Counted from the stretch's first letter, positions 46,155 to 57,665 are shown. The stretch is DNA of 64,000 nt from Agrobacterium tumefaciens (GCF_013337285.1 NZ_SUPW01000002.1:496001-560000), one strand, 5' to 3'. The notes: a model not told the origin generated them from the sequence alone. Numbers and translations: made by a program.

Positions 46155-47828
46155 ATGCTGGTCCAGCTCTCGATTCGCGATATCGTCCTGATTGAAAGGC
46201 TCGACCTCGGTTTTGAGGCGGGCCTTTCCGTGTTGACGGGTGAGACGGGGGCGGGGAAATCCATTCTGCTCGACAGCCTTTCCCTTGCGCTTGGCGGCCG
46301 CGGTGATGGCGGCCTGGTGCGTCACGGGGAAGAGAAGGGGCAGGTTACCGCCGCTTTCGAAGTACCGAACAATCACCCGACACGGCTGCTGCTGCGCGAA
46401 AACGGTCTCGATGACGATGGCGATCTGATTTTCCGCCGGGTGCAATCCGCCGATGGACGGACCAAGGCCTATATCAACGATCAGGCGATCAGCGTGCAGA
46501 TGATGCGCCAGCTTGGGCAATTGCTGGTGGAAATTCACGGCCAGCATGATGACCGCGCCCTTGTCGATACCGATGCCCACCGCACGCTGCTGGATGCCTT
46601 TGCCGGGCTAAGCGATGAGGCTCGCGCCGTTCAGGGTTTCTACCGCACCTGGAAAGACGCCGAGCGTGCGTTGAAGACCCATCGCGCCAAGGTAGAAGCG
46701 GCAGCCCGCGAGGCTGATTACCTGCGATCTTCCGTCGAGGAACTGGAGACACTTTCGCCACGTGATGGCGAAGAGGAGGAGCTTGCCGAGCGCCGGGCGG
46801 TGATGCAGAAGTCCGAACGCATCGCCGGCGATATCGCGGAAGCCAGTGAGTTCTTGAACGGCAACGCCTCGCCCGTGCCTGTCATTGCATCCATGATGCG
46901 CCGGCTTGAGCGCAAAAGCCACGAAGCGCCGGGGCTGTTGGAAGACACCGTGCAATTGCTGGATGCCGCGCTGGACAACCTCTCCAATGCGCAGATGGAA
47001 GTGGAGGCGGCGTTGCGCCGCACCGAATTCGATCCGCGTGAGCTGGAGCGGGTGGAGGAACGGCTGTTTGCGCTGCGCGCCGCCGGCCGTAAGTATAATG
47101 TCGCGGTGCCTGACCTGCCGGCGCTGGCCGAAAAAATGGTGGCTGATCTCGCCGATCTCGATGCCGGAGAAGAAAAGCTCGGGAAACTGGAAGCCAATCT
47201 CGGCGTCGTCAAAGCCGATTTCGACCGTGCCGCCCAGTCACTTTCCGACAAACGCCGCCATGCGGCGGACGCACTTTCCGATGCTGTGATGGCCGAGCTT
47301 CCGGCGCTGAAGCTGGAGCGGGCACGGTTTACCGTCGAGGTAACCTCCGATACCGAGCAGGCGACAGCGGATGGTATCGACACGGTGGAGTTCCACGTTC
47401 AGACCAATCCGGGGACACGGCCGGGGCCGATCATGAAAGTGGCGTCTGGCGGTGAATTGTCCCGTTTCTTACTGGCGCTGAAAGTGGCGCTGGCGGATCG
47501 CGGTTCGGCACCGACACTGGTGTTCGACGAAATCGACACAGGGGTCGGCGGGGCTGTGGCGGACGCCATCGGCCAGCGACTGCGTCGTCTGTCTAAGACC
47601 GTGCAGGTTTTGTCCGTTACCCATGCACCGCAGGTGGCCGCACGGGCCGCAACCCATCTTCTCATTTCCAAAGGTCCATCTGGTGATGGCAGCGAGCGCA
47701 TTGCCACCCGCGTAGCGACGATGGAGCCAAAACACCGCACCGAAGAGATTGCCCGGATGCTTGCCGGCGCGTCGGTGACGGACGAGGCGAGGGCTGCGGC
47801 GGCCCGTCTGCTGGCTGCCAAGGACTGA
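46155..47828 (+). CDS. recN: DNA repair protein RecN
   Basis: SMC-like ATPase of double-strand break repair. The 557-residue product starts LVQLSIRDIVLIERLDLGFEAGLSVLTGETGAGKSILLDSL (Walker A GETGAGKS), has the HGQHDDRALVD motif, two antiparallel coiled-coil arms in the middle, then the signature SGGELSRFLLALKVAL, Walker B TLVFDEIDTGVGG and VTHAPQVAA. It begins 15 bases after bamD, likely in one operon with it. Confidence 0.95.
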   Translation: MLVQLSIRDIVLIERLDLGFEAGLSVLTGETGAGKSILLDSLSLALGGRGDGGLVRHGEEKGQVTAAFEVPNNHPTRLLLRENGLDDDGDLIFRRVQSADGRTKAYINDQAISVQMMRQLGQLLVEIHGQHDDRALVDTDAHRTLLDAFAGLSDEARAVQGFYRTWKDAERALKTHRAKVEAAAREADYLRSSVEELETLSPRDGEEEELAERRAVMQKSERIAGDIAEASEFLNGNASPVPVIASMMRRLERKSHEAPGLLEDTVQLLDAALDNLSNAQMEVEAALRRTEFDPRELERVEERLFALRAAGRKYNVAVPDLPALAEKMVADLADLDAGEEKLGKLEANLGVVKADFDRAAQSLSDKRRHAADALSDAVMAELPALKLERARFTVEVTSDTEQATADGIDTVEFHVQTNPGTRPGPIMKVASGGELSRFLLALKVALADRGSAPTLVFDEIDTGVGGAVADAIGQRLRRLSKTVQVLSVTHAPQVAARAATHLLISKGPSGDGSERIATRVATMEPKHRTEEIARMLAGASVTDEARAAAARLLAAKD

Positions 47829-47940
47829 TTGCTCGCGAAAGCGTTACGAGAGCGCCTCGGTGTTGTGGGTCTTGTGAGTCTGGCGGCAAAACTGATTTTA
47901 TTGCTGTTTTATTTCGGCTAAAAGCGTTCGGTAATTCTGA

Positions 47941-50127
<2,187 letters not shown>

Positions 50128-50192
50128 TGCGGCGTCATCGCCCATGTTGCCGTGCGCCGCTGGAGGTTTGCGCCTGAAACGGGGAACGCAGC

Positions 50193-51086
50193 ATGGATGA
50201 CCGCATTGTCGTCACCACTCAGCAGGTCCGGGCGCTGATCGACAGCCAGTTTCCCCAATGGGCGGTGCTGGATGTTCAGCCGGTGGAACTGAGCGGCTGG
50301 GACAATCGCAGCTTTCGCCTCGGCGATGAGATGCTGATCCGCATGCCGAGTGCTGAGCGCTATGTGGTGCAGGTGGAGAAGGAACACCGATGGCTGCCGG
50401 CGCTTGCGCCCCTTTTGCCGGTTCCGATTCCAGCGCCGTTGGCGCTTGGACAGCCGGGCGAGGATTATCCGTTCTGCTGGTCCATTTATCGCTGGCTGGA
50501 GGGCGAACCTCTCGCTCGACATTTGGACGGTGTTGATCTTTCGGTCATCGCCATCGATGTGGCGGCGTTTTTGCAAGCCCTGCACGGTATAGATGCTCCG
50601 GCTGGTCCACCTGCGGGCGCGCATAATTTTCATCGCGGCGGATCGCTAGCGGTCTATGAGGAGGAGGCGAGGGCCTCAGCGGCACGCCTTTCCAATGAAG
50701 TGGATCAGGCACTGGCCATGGAGATATGGCAGCTTGCACTTTCGAGCCGCTGGCAGGGGCAGGGCGTGTGGGTGCATGGCGATATTGCCGAGGGCAATCT
50801 GCTGGTGCAGGACGGGCGCCTGTCGGCCGTCATCGATTTCGGCAGTTCCGGCGTCGGCGATCCGTCGTCCGATCTCATTCTCGCGTGGAATGTGCTTGAT
50901 GCGGAAAGCCGGGCTGTTTTTCGCCGGGCGGTGGATCTGGATGAGGCTACATGGCAGCGCGGGCGCGGCTGGGCGTTATGGAAGGCGCTGATCGTGCTGG
51001 ATTCCGAGCGCGGGCGGAACGAAAAAATGGCCGAATGGTCGCGAAGGACCATTCGGGAAGTGTTTGAGGATCATCTGAAAAACTGA
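50193..51086 (+). CDS. aminoglycoside phosphotransferase-fold kinase
   Basis: A 297-residue APH-like protein. The kinase landmarks are the nucleotide loop LSGWDNRSFRLGDEMLIRMP, the catalytic loop VWVHGDIAEGNLLVQDGRL (Brenner HxDxxxxN form, HGDIAEGN) and metal-binding VIDFGSSGVGDPSSDL. Such proteins phosphorylate antibiotics or small metabolites, and many are not resistance enzymes. The substrate is not readable from the sequence. Confidence 0.88.
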   Translation: MDDRIVVTTQQVRALIDSQFPQWAVLDVQPVELSGWDNRSFRLGDEMLIRMPSAERYVVQVEKEHRWLPALAPLLPVPIPAPLALGQPGEDYPFCWSIYRWLEGEPLARHLDGVDLSVIAIDVAAFLQALHGIDAPAGPPAGAHNFHRGGSLAVYEEEARASAARLSNEVDQALAMEIWQLALSSRWQGQGVWVHGDIAEGNLLVQDGRLSAVIDFGSSGVGDPSSDLILAWNVLDAESRAVFRRAVDLDEATWQRGRGWALWKALIVLDSERGRNEKMAEWSRRTIREVFEDHLKN

Positions 51087-51090
51087 CCGC

Positions 51091-51624
51091 CTATCGAAGT
51101 CGTCCCATCACGTGGGCATCGACGTATTTTCCATCACGATAGGCATCGTTGCGCAGCGTGCCTTCGTGTTCGAAACCGAATTTCTCGTAAAGCCTGATTG
51201 CCGCGAGATTGTCGGTAAACACGTTCAACTCGATGCGGCGGATATCGTGCCAGTTATCGGCCGTGTCGATCAGCGCTGCGAGAATATGCGAGCCTACACC
51301 CTTGCCCGCGAATCCGTCGTGGACGCTGATCGCCAGATCGGCAACGTGAAATTGCCTTCCTGCCCTGCGGCGCAGCGCTGCATTTGCAACGATCTTTCCG
51401 CGCCACTCGCCGACGATGGAGATATCGGTCGGGCCGCGATTTTCCAGCGCCTGTCGTGTCTTTTCAAGTGACTGAAACGGTTGGCGAAGGGTGCCGTAAC
51501 GAACCCCTGGCAGGTTAAACAGTTCGGTCAAAGCTTCGGTATCGTCCAAACGCGCAGCGCGCAGGACAACGTCGCTCAACTGGAACTGTTTATCTTCATT
51601 GTCGGCAAATTTCACATTTTGCAT
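51091..51624 (-). CDS. GNAT-family N-acetyltransferase
   Basis: A 177-residue acetyltransferase. The acetyl-CoA loop is in ISVHDGFAGKGVGSHILAAL (R/Q-x-x-G-x-G/A pattern as AGKGVG), and AIRLYEKFGFEHEGTLRNDAYRDGKYVDAHVMGRL is the typical C-terminal half of RimJ/RimL-like members. CCAAGGAGACAGGC gives the ribosome-binding site. It is convergent with the APH-fold gene. The target is unknown. Confidence 0.9.
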   Translation of the reverse strand: MQNVKFADNEDKQFQLSDVVLRAARLDDTEALTELFNLPGVRYGTLRQPFQSLEKTRQALENRGPTDISIVGEWRGKIVANAALRRRAGRQFHVADLAISVHDGFAGKGVGSHILAALIDTADNWHDIRRIELNVFTDNLAAIRLYEKFGFEHEGTLRNDAYRDGKYVDAHVMGRLR

Positions 51625-51808
51625 GCCTGTCTCCTTGGGCGCATAAGGAGCAGGTGTCCGAACCCTGCTCTTACTGGCAGGGTGGAAATGGATCGCTTAA
51701 CGCGACGACATACCTTCCCCTACCGGATGGCCGGTGATGGTATGGCGACGGGTGGTCTTCTGTTGCGAAGCGATCATGGGCGCAGAATGCTTTTGCCCTG
51801 TGGTCCTG

Positions 51809-52738
51809 TCAAGCGGGCACGTTGCGGAACAAGTTCCTGAGTTTTGCCGGCAACCGGCCATCGATTGCCGCAAGGCCGGCGGCGATCATCGCCATGCCGG
51901 CGAAATGTTTCATTTCCAGCTGCTCACCGAGAAGCAGCGAACCGAGCAGGATGGCGCTGACGGGAATGAGGAAGGTGACGAGGGCGAGGTTGGTGGCGCC
52001 GGCGCTGGCAAGGATGCGGAAGAAGATGAGATAGGCGAGCGCGGTGGACAGGAGGGCGATGCCGATGAGTGCGCCCCAGGTTCCGAGGCTCGGCATGGCC
52101 AGCATCCATGGCTTGTCGATGAAAAGGGCGGCCGGGATCAGCATCAGCGTCGAGGACGATATCTGGCCGGTGGCGGTCATCAACGGCGGTACGCCCATGG
52201 CCTTGAAACGACGACCGAATATGCCCGCGAAGGAATAGGAGATGGCCGCGCCGAGAATGGCGATCTGGCCCCAGAGGCCGGATGATCCGCCGAAGGCTGC
52301 CGGGCCGATCATGGTCGCCACGCCGACGAAGCCGATCAGCACGCCAACGAGCTTGTTGCCCGTCATCTTTTCATCGACGGTCAGAAAATGCGCGACGATG
52401 ACGGTGAAGAGCGGCGTTGTGGCATTGAGGATCGAAGCAAGCCCGCTGGCAATATGGGTCTGGCCCCAGACGATCAGGCAGAAGGGAATGATGTTGTTGA
52501 GCAGCCCCATGCCGAAAAAGGCACGCCACACCGCCCATTCGCGCGGCAGGCGAAGGCCCATGATGCGGCAGACGATCAACAGTGCCGTGGCGGCAAGGCT
52601 GACGCGCAAGGTGACGATGGTGACGGGTGGCAGTTCTTTGACGGCGACACCGATGAAAAAGAACGATCCGCCCCAGAGCAGCGAAAGTACTATGAGCATC
52701 GCCCATTCGCGGGCATCCATCTGTTTCTGTATCGCCAT
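51809..52738 (-). CDS. DMT-superfamily (EamA) exporter
   Basis: A 309-residue protein with ten hydrophobic spans in two EamA repeats, starting MAIQKQMDAREWAMLIVLSLLWGGSFFFIGVAV, with FGMGLLNNIIPFCLIVWGQ and second-repeat PSLGTWGALIGIALLSTALAYLIFF. ATG 52738 follows GGGAGACGAAG. It is divergent from a LysR regulator that probably controls it. Substrate candidates are amino acids or related metabolites. Confidence 0.9.
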   Translation of the reverse strand: MAIQKQMDAREWAMLIVLSLLWGGSFFFIGVAVKELPPVTIVTLRVSLAATALLIVCRIMGLRLPREWAVWRAFFGMGLLNNIIPFCLIVWGQTHIASGLASILNATTPLFTVIVAHFLTVDEKMTGNKLVGVLIGFVGVATMIGPAAFGGSSGLWGQIAILGAAISYSFAGIFGRRFKAMGVPPLMTATGQISSSTLMLIPAALFIDKPWMLAMPSLGTWGALIGIALLSTALAYLIFFRILASAGATNLALVTFLIPVSAILLGSLLLGEQLEMKHFAGMAMIAAGLAAIDGRLPAKLRNLFRNVPA

Positions 52739-52806
52739 CTTCGTCTCCCAGGGCTTGAATATTGACATGGTCGCAGACAGGCCCGCCGTCATCCACCCGA
52801 TATCGG

Positions 52807-52934
52807 TTGAGTTTACCTCAAGCAGGCGTTGCGTGTTTTCTGCAGCTTTTCATGTGCCATTGCGTCTATTTACTCCCTGTTTTATGATGTTTTCAAACGA
52901 TTGTTTCTCGTCAGATAATTGAGTTTAGCTAAAT
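52807..52934. promoter_or_regulatory. candidate LysR operator region between the EamA and LysR genes
   Basis: TTGAG-TTTAC-CTCAA is a perfect 5-5-5 inverted repeat at 52807-52821. The same TTGAGTTTA sequence recurs at 52919-52927 and leads into TTTAGCTAAA, ending next to the LysR start codon at 52936. Repeated sites in a divergent spacer are typical of LysR-type autoregulation. Confidence 0.5.
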
Positions 52935-52935
52935 C

Positions 52936-53838
52936 ATGGCAGCGGAACTTCCATCGCTCAAAGGACTACGGGCCTTCGAAGCCGCGGCGCGGTATCGCAG
53001 CGTCACGCTTGCCTCCAACGAGCTGAATGTCACCCCCGGCGCGGTCAGCCTGCAGATCAGGGAGCTGGAAGCGCGCCTTGGCGTACAGCTGTTTTTCCGC
53101 AAGCCGCGCAGCATCCAGCTGACGCGTGAGGGGGAACGTTATTACGGCGCGCTTCGCACCGCCTTCCGGATGATGCGTGAGGCGACGGCGGAACTGACGG
53201 CGCGATCCGAGATCACTGTTCTGACACTCAGCTGCACGCCGACTTTCGCCATACAATGGCTGATGCCGAGATTGCCTGCCTTCCAGCAGCAACACCCGCA
53301 TGTGGATGTCCGCATCAGCGTGACGAACCGGCTGGTGGATTTTTCGCGGGATGATGTCGATCTGGCGGTGCGGCACGGGTTCGGCCGGTATGAAGGGCTG
53401 GAGAGCATCCGTTTTATCGATGACAGCACCCTGCCGGTCTGCTCGCCGCAGCTCATGGAAAAATATGGGTCACTTCAGGGGGCGGGGGACCTGAAATCCG
53501 TTCCGCTTCTGCATGATGAAAACCGCAATGAGTGGCGGCGCTGGTTGGAGGCGGCGGGAGCATCGGAGGTTGATGCCTCCGGGGGGACGGTCTTCATCGA
53601 CAGCAATGGTGCGCTGGATGCGGCGAAAGCCGGGCACGGCATTGCGTTGACCCGCCGTTCGCTCGTTTCCCGCGAGCTTGCGGAAGGCGCATTGATCGCG
53701 CCATTCGGGAAAGACATGGCCAGCACACTTGCCTATTTTCTCGTTTATCCGCGACGCATGCTTGATAATCCCGATCTCGTGTCGCTGATGGACTGGATGC
53801 TCTCGGAAGCGGGTTCGACCGAGGCCGGTTCTCTTTGA
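52936..53838 (+). CDS. LysR-family transcriptional regulator (GcvA-like)
   Basis: A 300-residue LTTR. The N-terminal HTH is LKGLRAFEAAARYRSVTLASNELNVTPGAVSLQIRELEARLGVQLFFRKPRSIQLTREG, and the effector domain starts near TLSCTPTFAIQWLMPRLPAFQQQHP. DLAVRHGFGRYEGLESI and AKAGHGIALTRRSLVSRELAEGALIAPF are typical of the GcvA subgroup. It is divergent from the exporter gene, so likely its regulator. Confidence 0.9.
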   Translation: MAAELPSLKGLRAFEAAARYRSVTLASNELNVTPGAVSLQIRELEARLGVQLFFRKPRSIQLTREGERYYGALRTAFRMMREATAELTARSEITVLTLSCTPTFAIQWLMPRLPAFQQQHPHVDVRISVTNRLVDFSRDDVDLAVRHGFGRYEGLESIRFIDDSTLPVCSPQLMEKYGSLQGAGDLKSVPLLHDENRNEWRRWLEAAGASEVDASGGTVFIDSNGALDAAKAGHGIALTRRSLVSRELAEGALIAPFGKDMASTLAYFLVYPRRMLDNPDLVSLMDWMLSEAGSTEAGSL

Positions 53839-53860
53839 GGCCAATCCGGTCTATGCCGGA

Positions 53861-54490
53861 ATGAAACAACGGGAATCACTCTTGAAAACCATCGCCATCG
53901 ATTTCGAGACCGCCAATGAAGAGCGGGGCAGTGCCTGTTCAATCGGGCTTGCGTGGATAGAAGACGGTAATATCGTTCGTGTCGAGGAACGGCTCATCCG
54001 GCCGAAGGACATGCGGTTTTCGTCCTTCAACATCGCGGTACACGGAATTCGCCCCGCCGATGTCGAGGACGCGCCGGAATTTCCCGAGGTGATGGAAGAG
54101 TTTATCGACGACTTCCAGGGTGCCACCATGATCGCCCATAATGCCGCCTTCGATTTCAGCGTCATGCGGGCATCCTTCGACAAATATCGGCAGTCCTATC
54201 CCGATCTTTCTTATCTGTGCAGCGTGAAGATCGCCCGCCATGTCTGGCCGCATCTGGAATCGCACAAGCTGAATGTGATCGCCCATCATCTCCAGCTGCG
54301 TTTCGTGCACCATAATGCCGCCGAAGACGCGGTTGTCTGCGCAGCAGCGTCGATTGCTGCTGCCAAGGCTTTGCGCGTTGCCCATGTCCGCGACCTGCCG
54401 GAAAAGATCGGCATGGTGGCCGGCCGTCTCACTTCCACCGGTTACCAGCCCTGTAGCATGAAAAAACGCACCGTCTCCCGGGTTGCGTAA
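53861..54490 (+). CDS. DEDDh 3'-5' exonuclease, DnaQ-like
   Basis: A 209-residue nuclease with the three Exo motifs: IAIDFETAN (Exo I, Asp and Glu), IAHNAAFDFSVM (Exo II Asp) and HNAAEDAVVCA (Exo IIIepsilon, His and Asp). It resembles the proofreading epsilon subunit but lacks its C-terminal part and is not next to a polymerase gene. It may be a stand-alone repair or RNA-processing exonuclease. The start is uncertain: TTG 53882 also fits. Confidence 0.88.
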   Translation: MKQRESLLKTIAIDFETANEERGSACSIGLAWIEDGNIVRVEERLIRPKDMRFSSFNIAVHGIRPADVEDAPEFPEVMEEFIDDFQGATMIAHNAAFDFSVMRASFDKYRQSYPDLSYLCSVKIARHVWPHLESHKLNVIAHHLQLRFVHHNAAEDAVVCAAASIAAAKALRVAHVRDLPEKIGMVAGRLTSTGYQPCSMKKRTVSRVA

Positions 54491-54536
54491 CCGTTCCTCG
54501 CGCTTATGTTTGAAGCAGCGAAACGGAGAAGATACG

Positions 54537-55028
54537 ATGACGATGAAAACTCTGTCGGGTGTGTTTGCGGGCCTTCTGGCATTGCTTCCCGTGACAGCGG
54601 CGCATTCACAGGTCGTAGGCAAGGTTGGGGTCGACTGGATCGGTAATGACATCGTCATCGAGGCGGTCGCTGATCCGAAGATCAAGGGCGTGACATGCCA
54701 TGTCACCTATTTCGAGCGCGGCGTTATCGACCGGCTGAAAAACGGCAACTGGTTTGAAGACCCTTCCAACAACGCCATTTCCTGCAGCCAGACGGGGCCG
54801 GTGGAGATCGGTGACATCGATCTGTCGAAGGGCGGCGAGGAGGTGTTCCGGCAAGGCATGTCGCTGGTCTGGAAAAAGCTCGTCGTCAGCCGGGTTTATG
54901 ACAAGGCGAACGATGCGCTGATCTATCTGGTACATGCGCGGGAACTGACCGACGGTTCGGCGAAGATGGCGATCTCGACCGTGCCGCTGTATAATCAGCA
55001 GGTGACGTGGGAAAAGGGCAAGCCGTGA
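54537..55028 (+). CDS. creA: CreA family protein
   Basis: A secreted 163-residue protein: signal peptide MKTLSGVFAGLLALLPVTAAHS, then VGKVGVDWIGNDIVIEAVADPKIKGVTCHVTYFERG and the conserved FEDPSNNAISCSQTGPVEIGDIDLSKGGEEVF region with two Cys. The family is named from E. coli CreA but its biochemical role is unknown. ATG 54537 follows GGAGAAGATACG. Confidence 0.88.
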   Translation: MTMKTLSGVFAGLLALLPVTAAHSQVVGKVGVDWIGNDIVIEAVADPKIKGVTCHVTYFERGVIDRLKNGNWFEDPSNNAISCSQTGPVEIGDIDLSKGGEEVFRQGMSLVWKKLVVSRVYDKANDALIYLVHARELTDGSAKMAISTVPLYNQQVTWEKGKP

Positions 55029-55073
55029 GGTTTTGCCCTTTGCAGATGTATCGTTAACTGCCGGTAGGTCTGA

Positions 55074-55541
55074 TCAGGCCGCTTCGCGCGCCAACTCGTC
55101 CGCAATGACGGTGTCGAGGTTGAGGAAGCAGACCATGCTTTTTTCCAGCGCCACGATGCCGCGGCAGAAGTTGCGCTGTTCTTCCGGAATGATATCGGGC
55201 GCGGGCTGCAGGTCTTCGGAGCGGATGGTCATCATGTCGGAGACCTGTTCCACCAGAAGTCCGACCAGCTTGCCGCCGATATCTGTGACGATGATGGCGG
55301 AGCGTTCGGAAGGTTCGGTCATTTTCATGCCGAGGCGGCCAGCCATGTCGATGACGGGAATGACGGCGCCGCGCAGGTTGATGAGGCCGAGAACATAAGG
55401 CGGAGTGTGCGGCATGGGGGTGACGGGCGCCCAGCCACGGATTTCGCGGATCGCCATGATGTCGATACAGAATTCCTGACCGCCGAGATGGAAGGAAACG
55501 ATTTCGAGATATGCGCCGGATTGTTTGATGGCGTTGGACAT
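55074..55541 (-). CDS. cheW: chemotaxis coupling protein CheW (orphan)
   Basis: Links chemoreceptors to the CheA kinase. This 155-residue SH3-like protein reads EIVSFHLGGQEFCIDIMAIREIRGWAPVTPMPHTPPYVLGLINLRGAVIPVIDMAGRLGM, the CheW core, and ends in a basic Glu-rich tail. ATG 55541 is backed by AGAGGAAA. No cheA, cheY or receptor gene is nearby. As I recall, Agrobacterium carries CheW genes outside its main che operon. Confidence 0.93.
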   Translation of the reverse strand: MSNAIKQSGAYLEIVSFHLGGQEFCIDIMAIREIRGWAPVTPMPHTPPYVLGLINLRGAVIPVIDMAGRLGMKMTEPSERSAIIVTDIGGKLVGLLVEQVSDMMTIRSEDLQPAPDIIPEEQRNFCRGIVALEKSMVCFLNLDTVIADELAREAA

Positions 55542-55704
55542 GACGGCAGGTTTCCTCTGATGGCTCTTGAGCAGGCCCACGCAGGATTGAGCTTTATGCG
55601 GTGGCCGGAATGGACCGGGAGACATCATGTCGAGGCTTTAAAACCGCTATGGTCATAATGCACAGCAAGATTTTAAACTTTCCCTAACAATTGCCGCTTC
55701 CAGG

Positions 55705-55733
55705 CCGCCAAAACCCAGTATTTTGGCGGTTTT
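55705..55733 (+). terminator. terminator-like hairpin with no clear upstream gene
   Basis: CCGCCAAAA (55705-55713) pairs perfectly with TTTTGGCGG (55721-55729), followed by TTTT on the + strand. The neighbouring gene on that side, cheW, is on the opposite strand, so this hairpin may end a short + strand RNA or attenuate the small ORF beginning at 55765. Confidence 0.55.
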
Positions 55734-55764
55734 CGCATCGGTGCAAAAAGGTTATGATGGAAGC

Positions 55765-55923
55765 ATGAAGGCACTCACGTTCCATCCGCTGAAGTTTATT
55801 CTCGCAAGTCTTGCCGCTGCGGCTTCGCTTGCCATCGTGCTTCTTGCCTTTGACGGCTGGGTGCGGCACAGCACGGATATTTTCCTTTCCGCAGTACAGA
55901 GCGGCATCGCCTGGTGTTTTTGA
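55765..55923 (+). CDS. 52-residue single-span membrane protein, unrecognised
   Basis: MKALTFHPLKFILASLAAAA begins a short protein with one hydrophobic helix (~9-30) and a mildly polar C-terminus. A GGAAG stretch lies just upstream. It is placed upstream of the SCO-family gene with about 140 bases between. I do not recognise it; conservation would have to be tested. Confidence 0.45.
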   Translation: MKALTFHPLKFILASLAAAASLAIVLLAFDGWVRHSTDIFLSAVQSGIAWCF

Positions 55924-56064
55924 GCCTCGCGACGGTTGCGGCTTTGTGACAAATCAGCGCGGTACTCGCAAATACGCCCAGTTGATTTGCCGTCGCCGTC
56001 GCCGTTCGTTATCAGTCTGCCAAGGCCTGCGATATGCCGCCGGCTTTCGGGGTAGGATTGGACA

Positions 56065-56673
56065 ATGAGAAACATTCGCATCGTATTATGGGCCGTGGTG
56101 GTCGTTCTCGCCGGTGTTGTCAGCTGGCTGACGATCGAGATGACGAAGACCCGTGAGGAGATGGTGGAGACGGTTTATGGCGTGCCGTTCGAGCTGACGG
56201 CGCAAAATGGCCAGCCGATCACCGAAAAGGCGTTTCAGGGCAAGCCGACGGCCTTGTTCTTCGGTTTCACCCATTGCCCTGAAGTCTGCCCGACGACACT
56301 GTTTGAACTGAACGGCTGGATGGAGAAGGTGGACCCGGCCGGGGACAAGATGCAGGCCTATTTCGTCTCCGTTGATCCCGAGCGCGATACGCCTGACATC
56401 ATGCAGCAATATGTCTCCAACGTTTCGAAGCGGATCACCGGCATCACCGGTCCGGCCGACAAGATTGCCGAGACGCTGAAAGGCTATCGCATCTATGCCA
56501 AGAAGGTGCCTGTCGACGAGAAAGATCCGAATGGTGATTACACCATGGATCACACGGCGTCCGTCATTCTGCTCGATGCCAATGGCCGGTTTGCGGGAAC
56601 GATCGCCTATGGTGAAAACCCTGACGTCGCCGAGCAGAAGCTGCAAAATCTTCTGAAGGGTACGAAGGCATAA
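56065..56673 (+). CDS. SCO1/SenC family protein, copper chaperone or thiol redox factor
   Basis: A 202-residue membrane-anchored thioredoxin-fold protein: N-terminal helix (~5-25), then the CxxxC metal and redox motif CPEVCP (Cys71, Cys75) in FGFTHCPEVCPTTL, and the third ligand His163 in YTMDHTASV. SCO proteins deliver copper to the CuA site of cytochrome c oxidase. No oxidase genes are nearby. It lies 80 bases upstream of prmA. Confidence 0.9.
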   Translation: MRNIRIVLWAVVVVLAGVVSWLTIEMTKTREEMVETVYGVPFELTAQNGQPITEKAFQGKPTALFFGFTHCPEVCPTTLFELNGWMEKVDPAGDKMQAYFVSVDPERDTPDIMQQYVSNVSKRITGITGPADKIAETLKGYRIYAKKVPVDEKDPNGDYTMDHTASVILLDANGRFAGTIAYGENPDVAEQKLQNLLKGTKA

Positions 56674-56753
56674 TTGCGCTGAGCTGCTTGGACTGATGAA
56701 GGTTTTGTGGCAAAGGCAGAACGAGTAGCCTTAGCCAGAGAAAGCAGCCCGCC

Positions 56754-57632
56754 GTGAGCGAAATCCGACTTTACGTCACCACGACCGAAATCAAGGCCGG
56801 TGAAATCCTCGATCTCATGTCGGATTATTTCGGCGAGGAGGATGTTGCGATCGCCACGACCGAGGTGGATGAGAAGCGCGACATCTGGGAAGCCTCCGTC
56901 TATCTAATGGCCGAGCAGGAAGACGAGTATCGCGAGCGCGTCAGCGCTTTGCTTGCTCCCACTTTTCCCGGTCTCGTCATAGAAAAAGAGACAGTTCCGG
57001 ATGTCGACTGGATTGCCAAGTCGCTGGAGGGGCTGAAGCCGGTGCGGGCAGGGCGCTTCATCGTGCATGGCGCGCATGATCGCGACAAGGTGCAGCCGCA
57101 TGATCTGGCAATCGAGATCGAGGCGGGGCAGGCTTTCGGCACCGGCCATCACGGCACGACGGCGGGTTGCCTTGAAATGATCGAGGACGTTCTGCGGGCA
57201 CGGACGGTGCGCAATGCGCTCGATCTCGGCACCGGCAGTGGCGTTCTGGCGATTGCGGTGCGCAAGATGCGCCCTATTCCGGTGCTTGCGACGGATATCG
57301 ACCCCATTGCCGTCAAGGTGGCGAAGGAAAATGTGCGGCTGAACGGCATTGTTTCCGGGCTGGCGCTGGAAACCGCCCCCGGTTTTCACTCCGATGCCTT
57401 CCGCAAGTATGGTCCGTTTGATCTCATCATCGCCAATATTCTGGCGCGGCCGCTTATCAAGATGGCGCCGCAGCTTGTCACGCATCTGGCGCCCGGCGGC
57501 ACTGTCATCCTGTCAGGTATTCTCGCATCGCAGCGCTGGAAGGTTCTCGCCGCCTATAATGGCGCGCGGCTTTCCCATATCCGCACCATCTGGCGCAATG
57601 GCTGGGTGACGCTGCATCTGCGCAAAGACTGA
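56754..57632 (+). CDS. prmA: ribosomal protein L11 methyltransferase PrmA
   Basis: SAM-dependent methyltransferase acting on ribosomal protein L11 amino groups. The 292-residue product has an N-terminal substrate domain with VPDVDWIAKSLEGLKPVRAGRFIVHG, EAGQAFGTGHHGTTAGCLEMIE, the SAM motif ALDLGTGSGVLAIAVRK, ATDIDPIAVKVAKENVRLNG and IIANILARPLIKMAPQLVTHL. It starts with GTG at 56754. Confidence 0.94.
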   Translation: MSEIRLYVTTTEIKAGEILDLMSDYFGEEDVAIATTEVDEKRDIWEASVYLMAEQEDEYRERVSALLAPTFPGLVIEKETVPDVDWIAKSLEGLKPVRAGRFIVHGAHDRDKVQPHDLAIEIEAGQAFGTGHHGTTAGCLEMIEDVLRARTVRNALDLGTGSGVLAIAVRKMRPIPVLATDIDPIAVKVAKENVRLNGIVSGLALETAPGFHSDAFRKYGPFDLIIANILARPLIKMAPQLVTHLAPGGTVILSGILASQRWKVLAAYNGARLSHIRTIWRNGWVTLHLRKD

Positions 57633-57665
57633 CGCTGTCGCGACATTCCTTTCGGGCAAAAGAAA

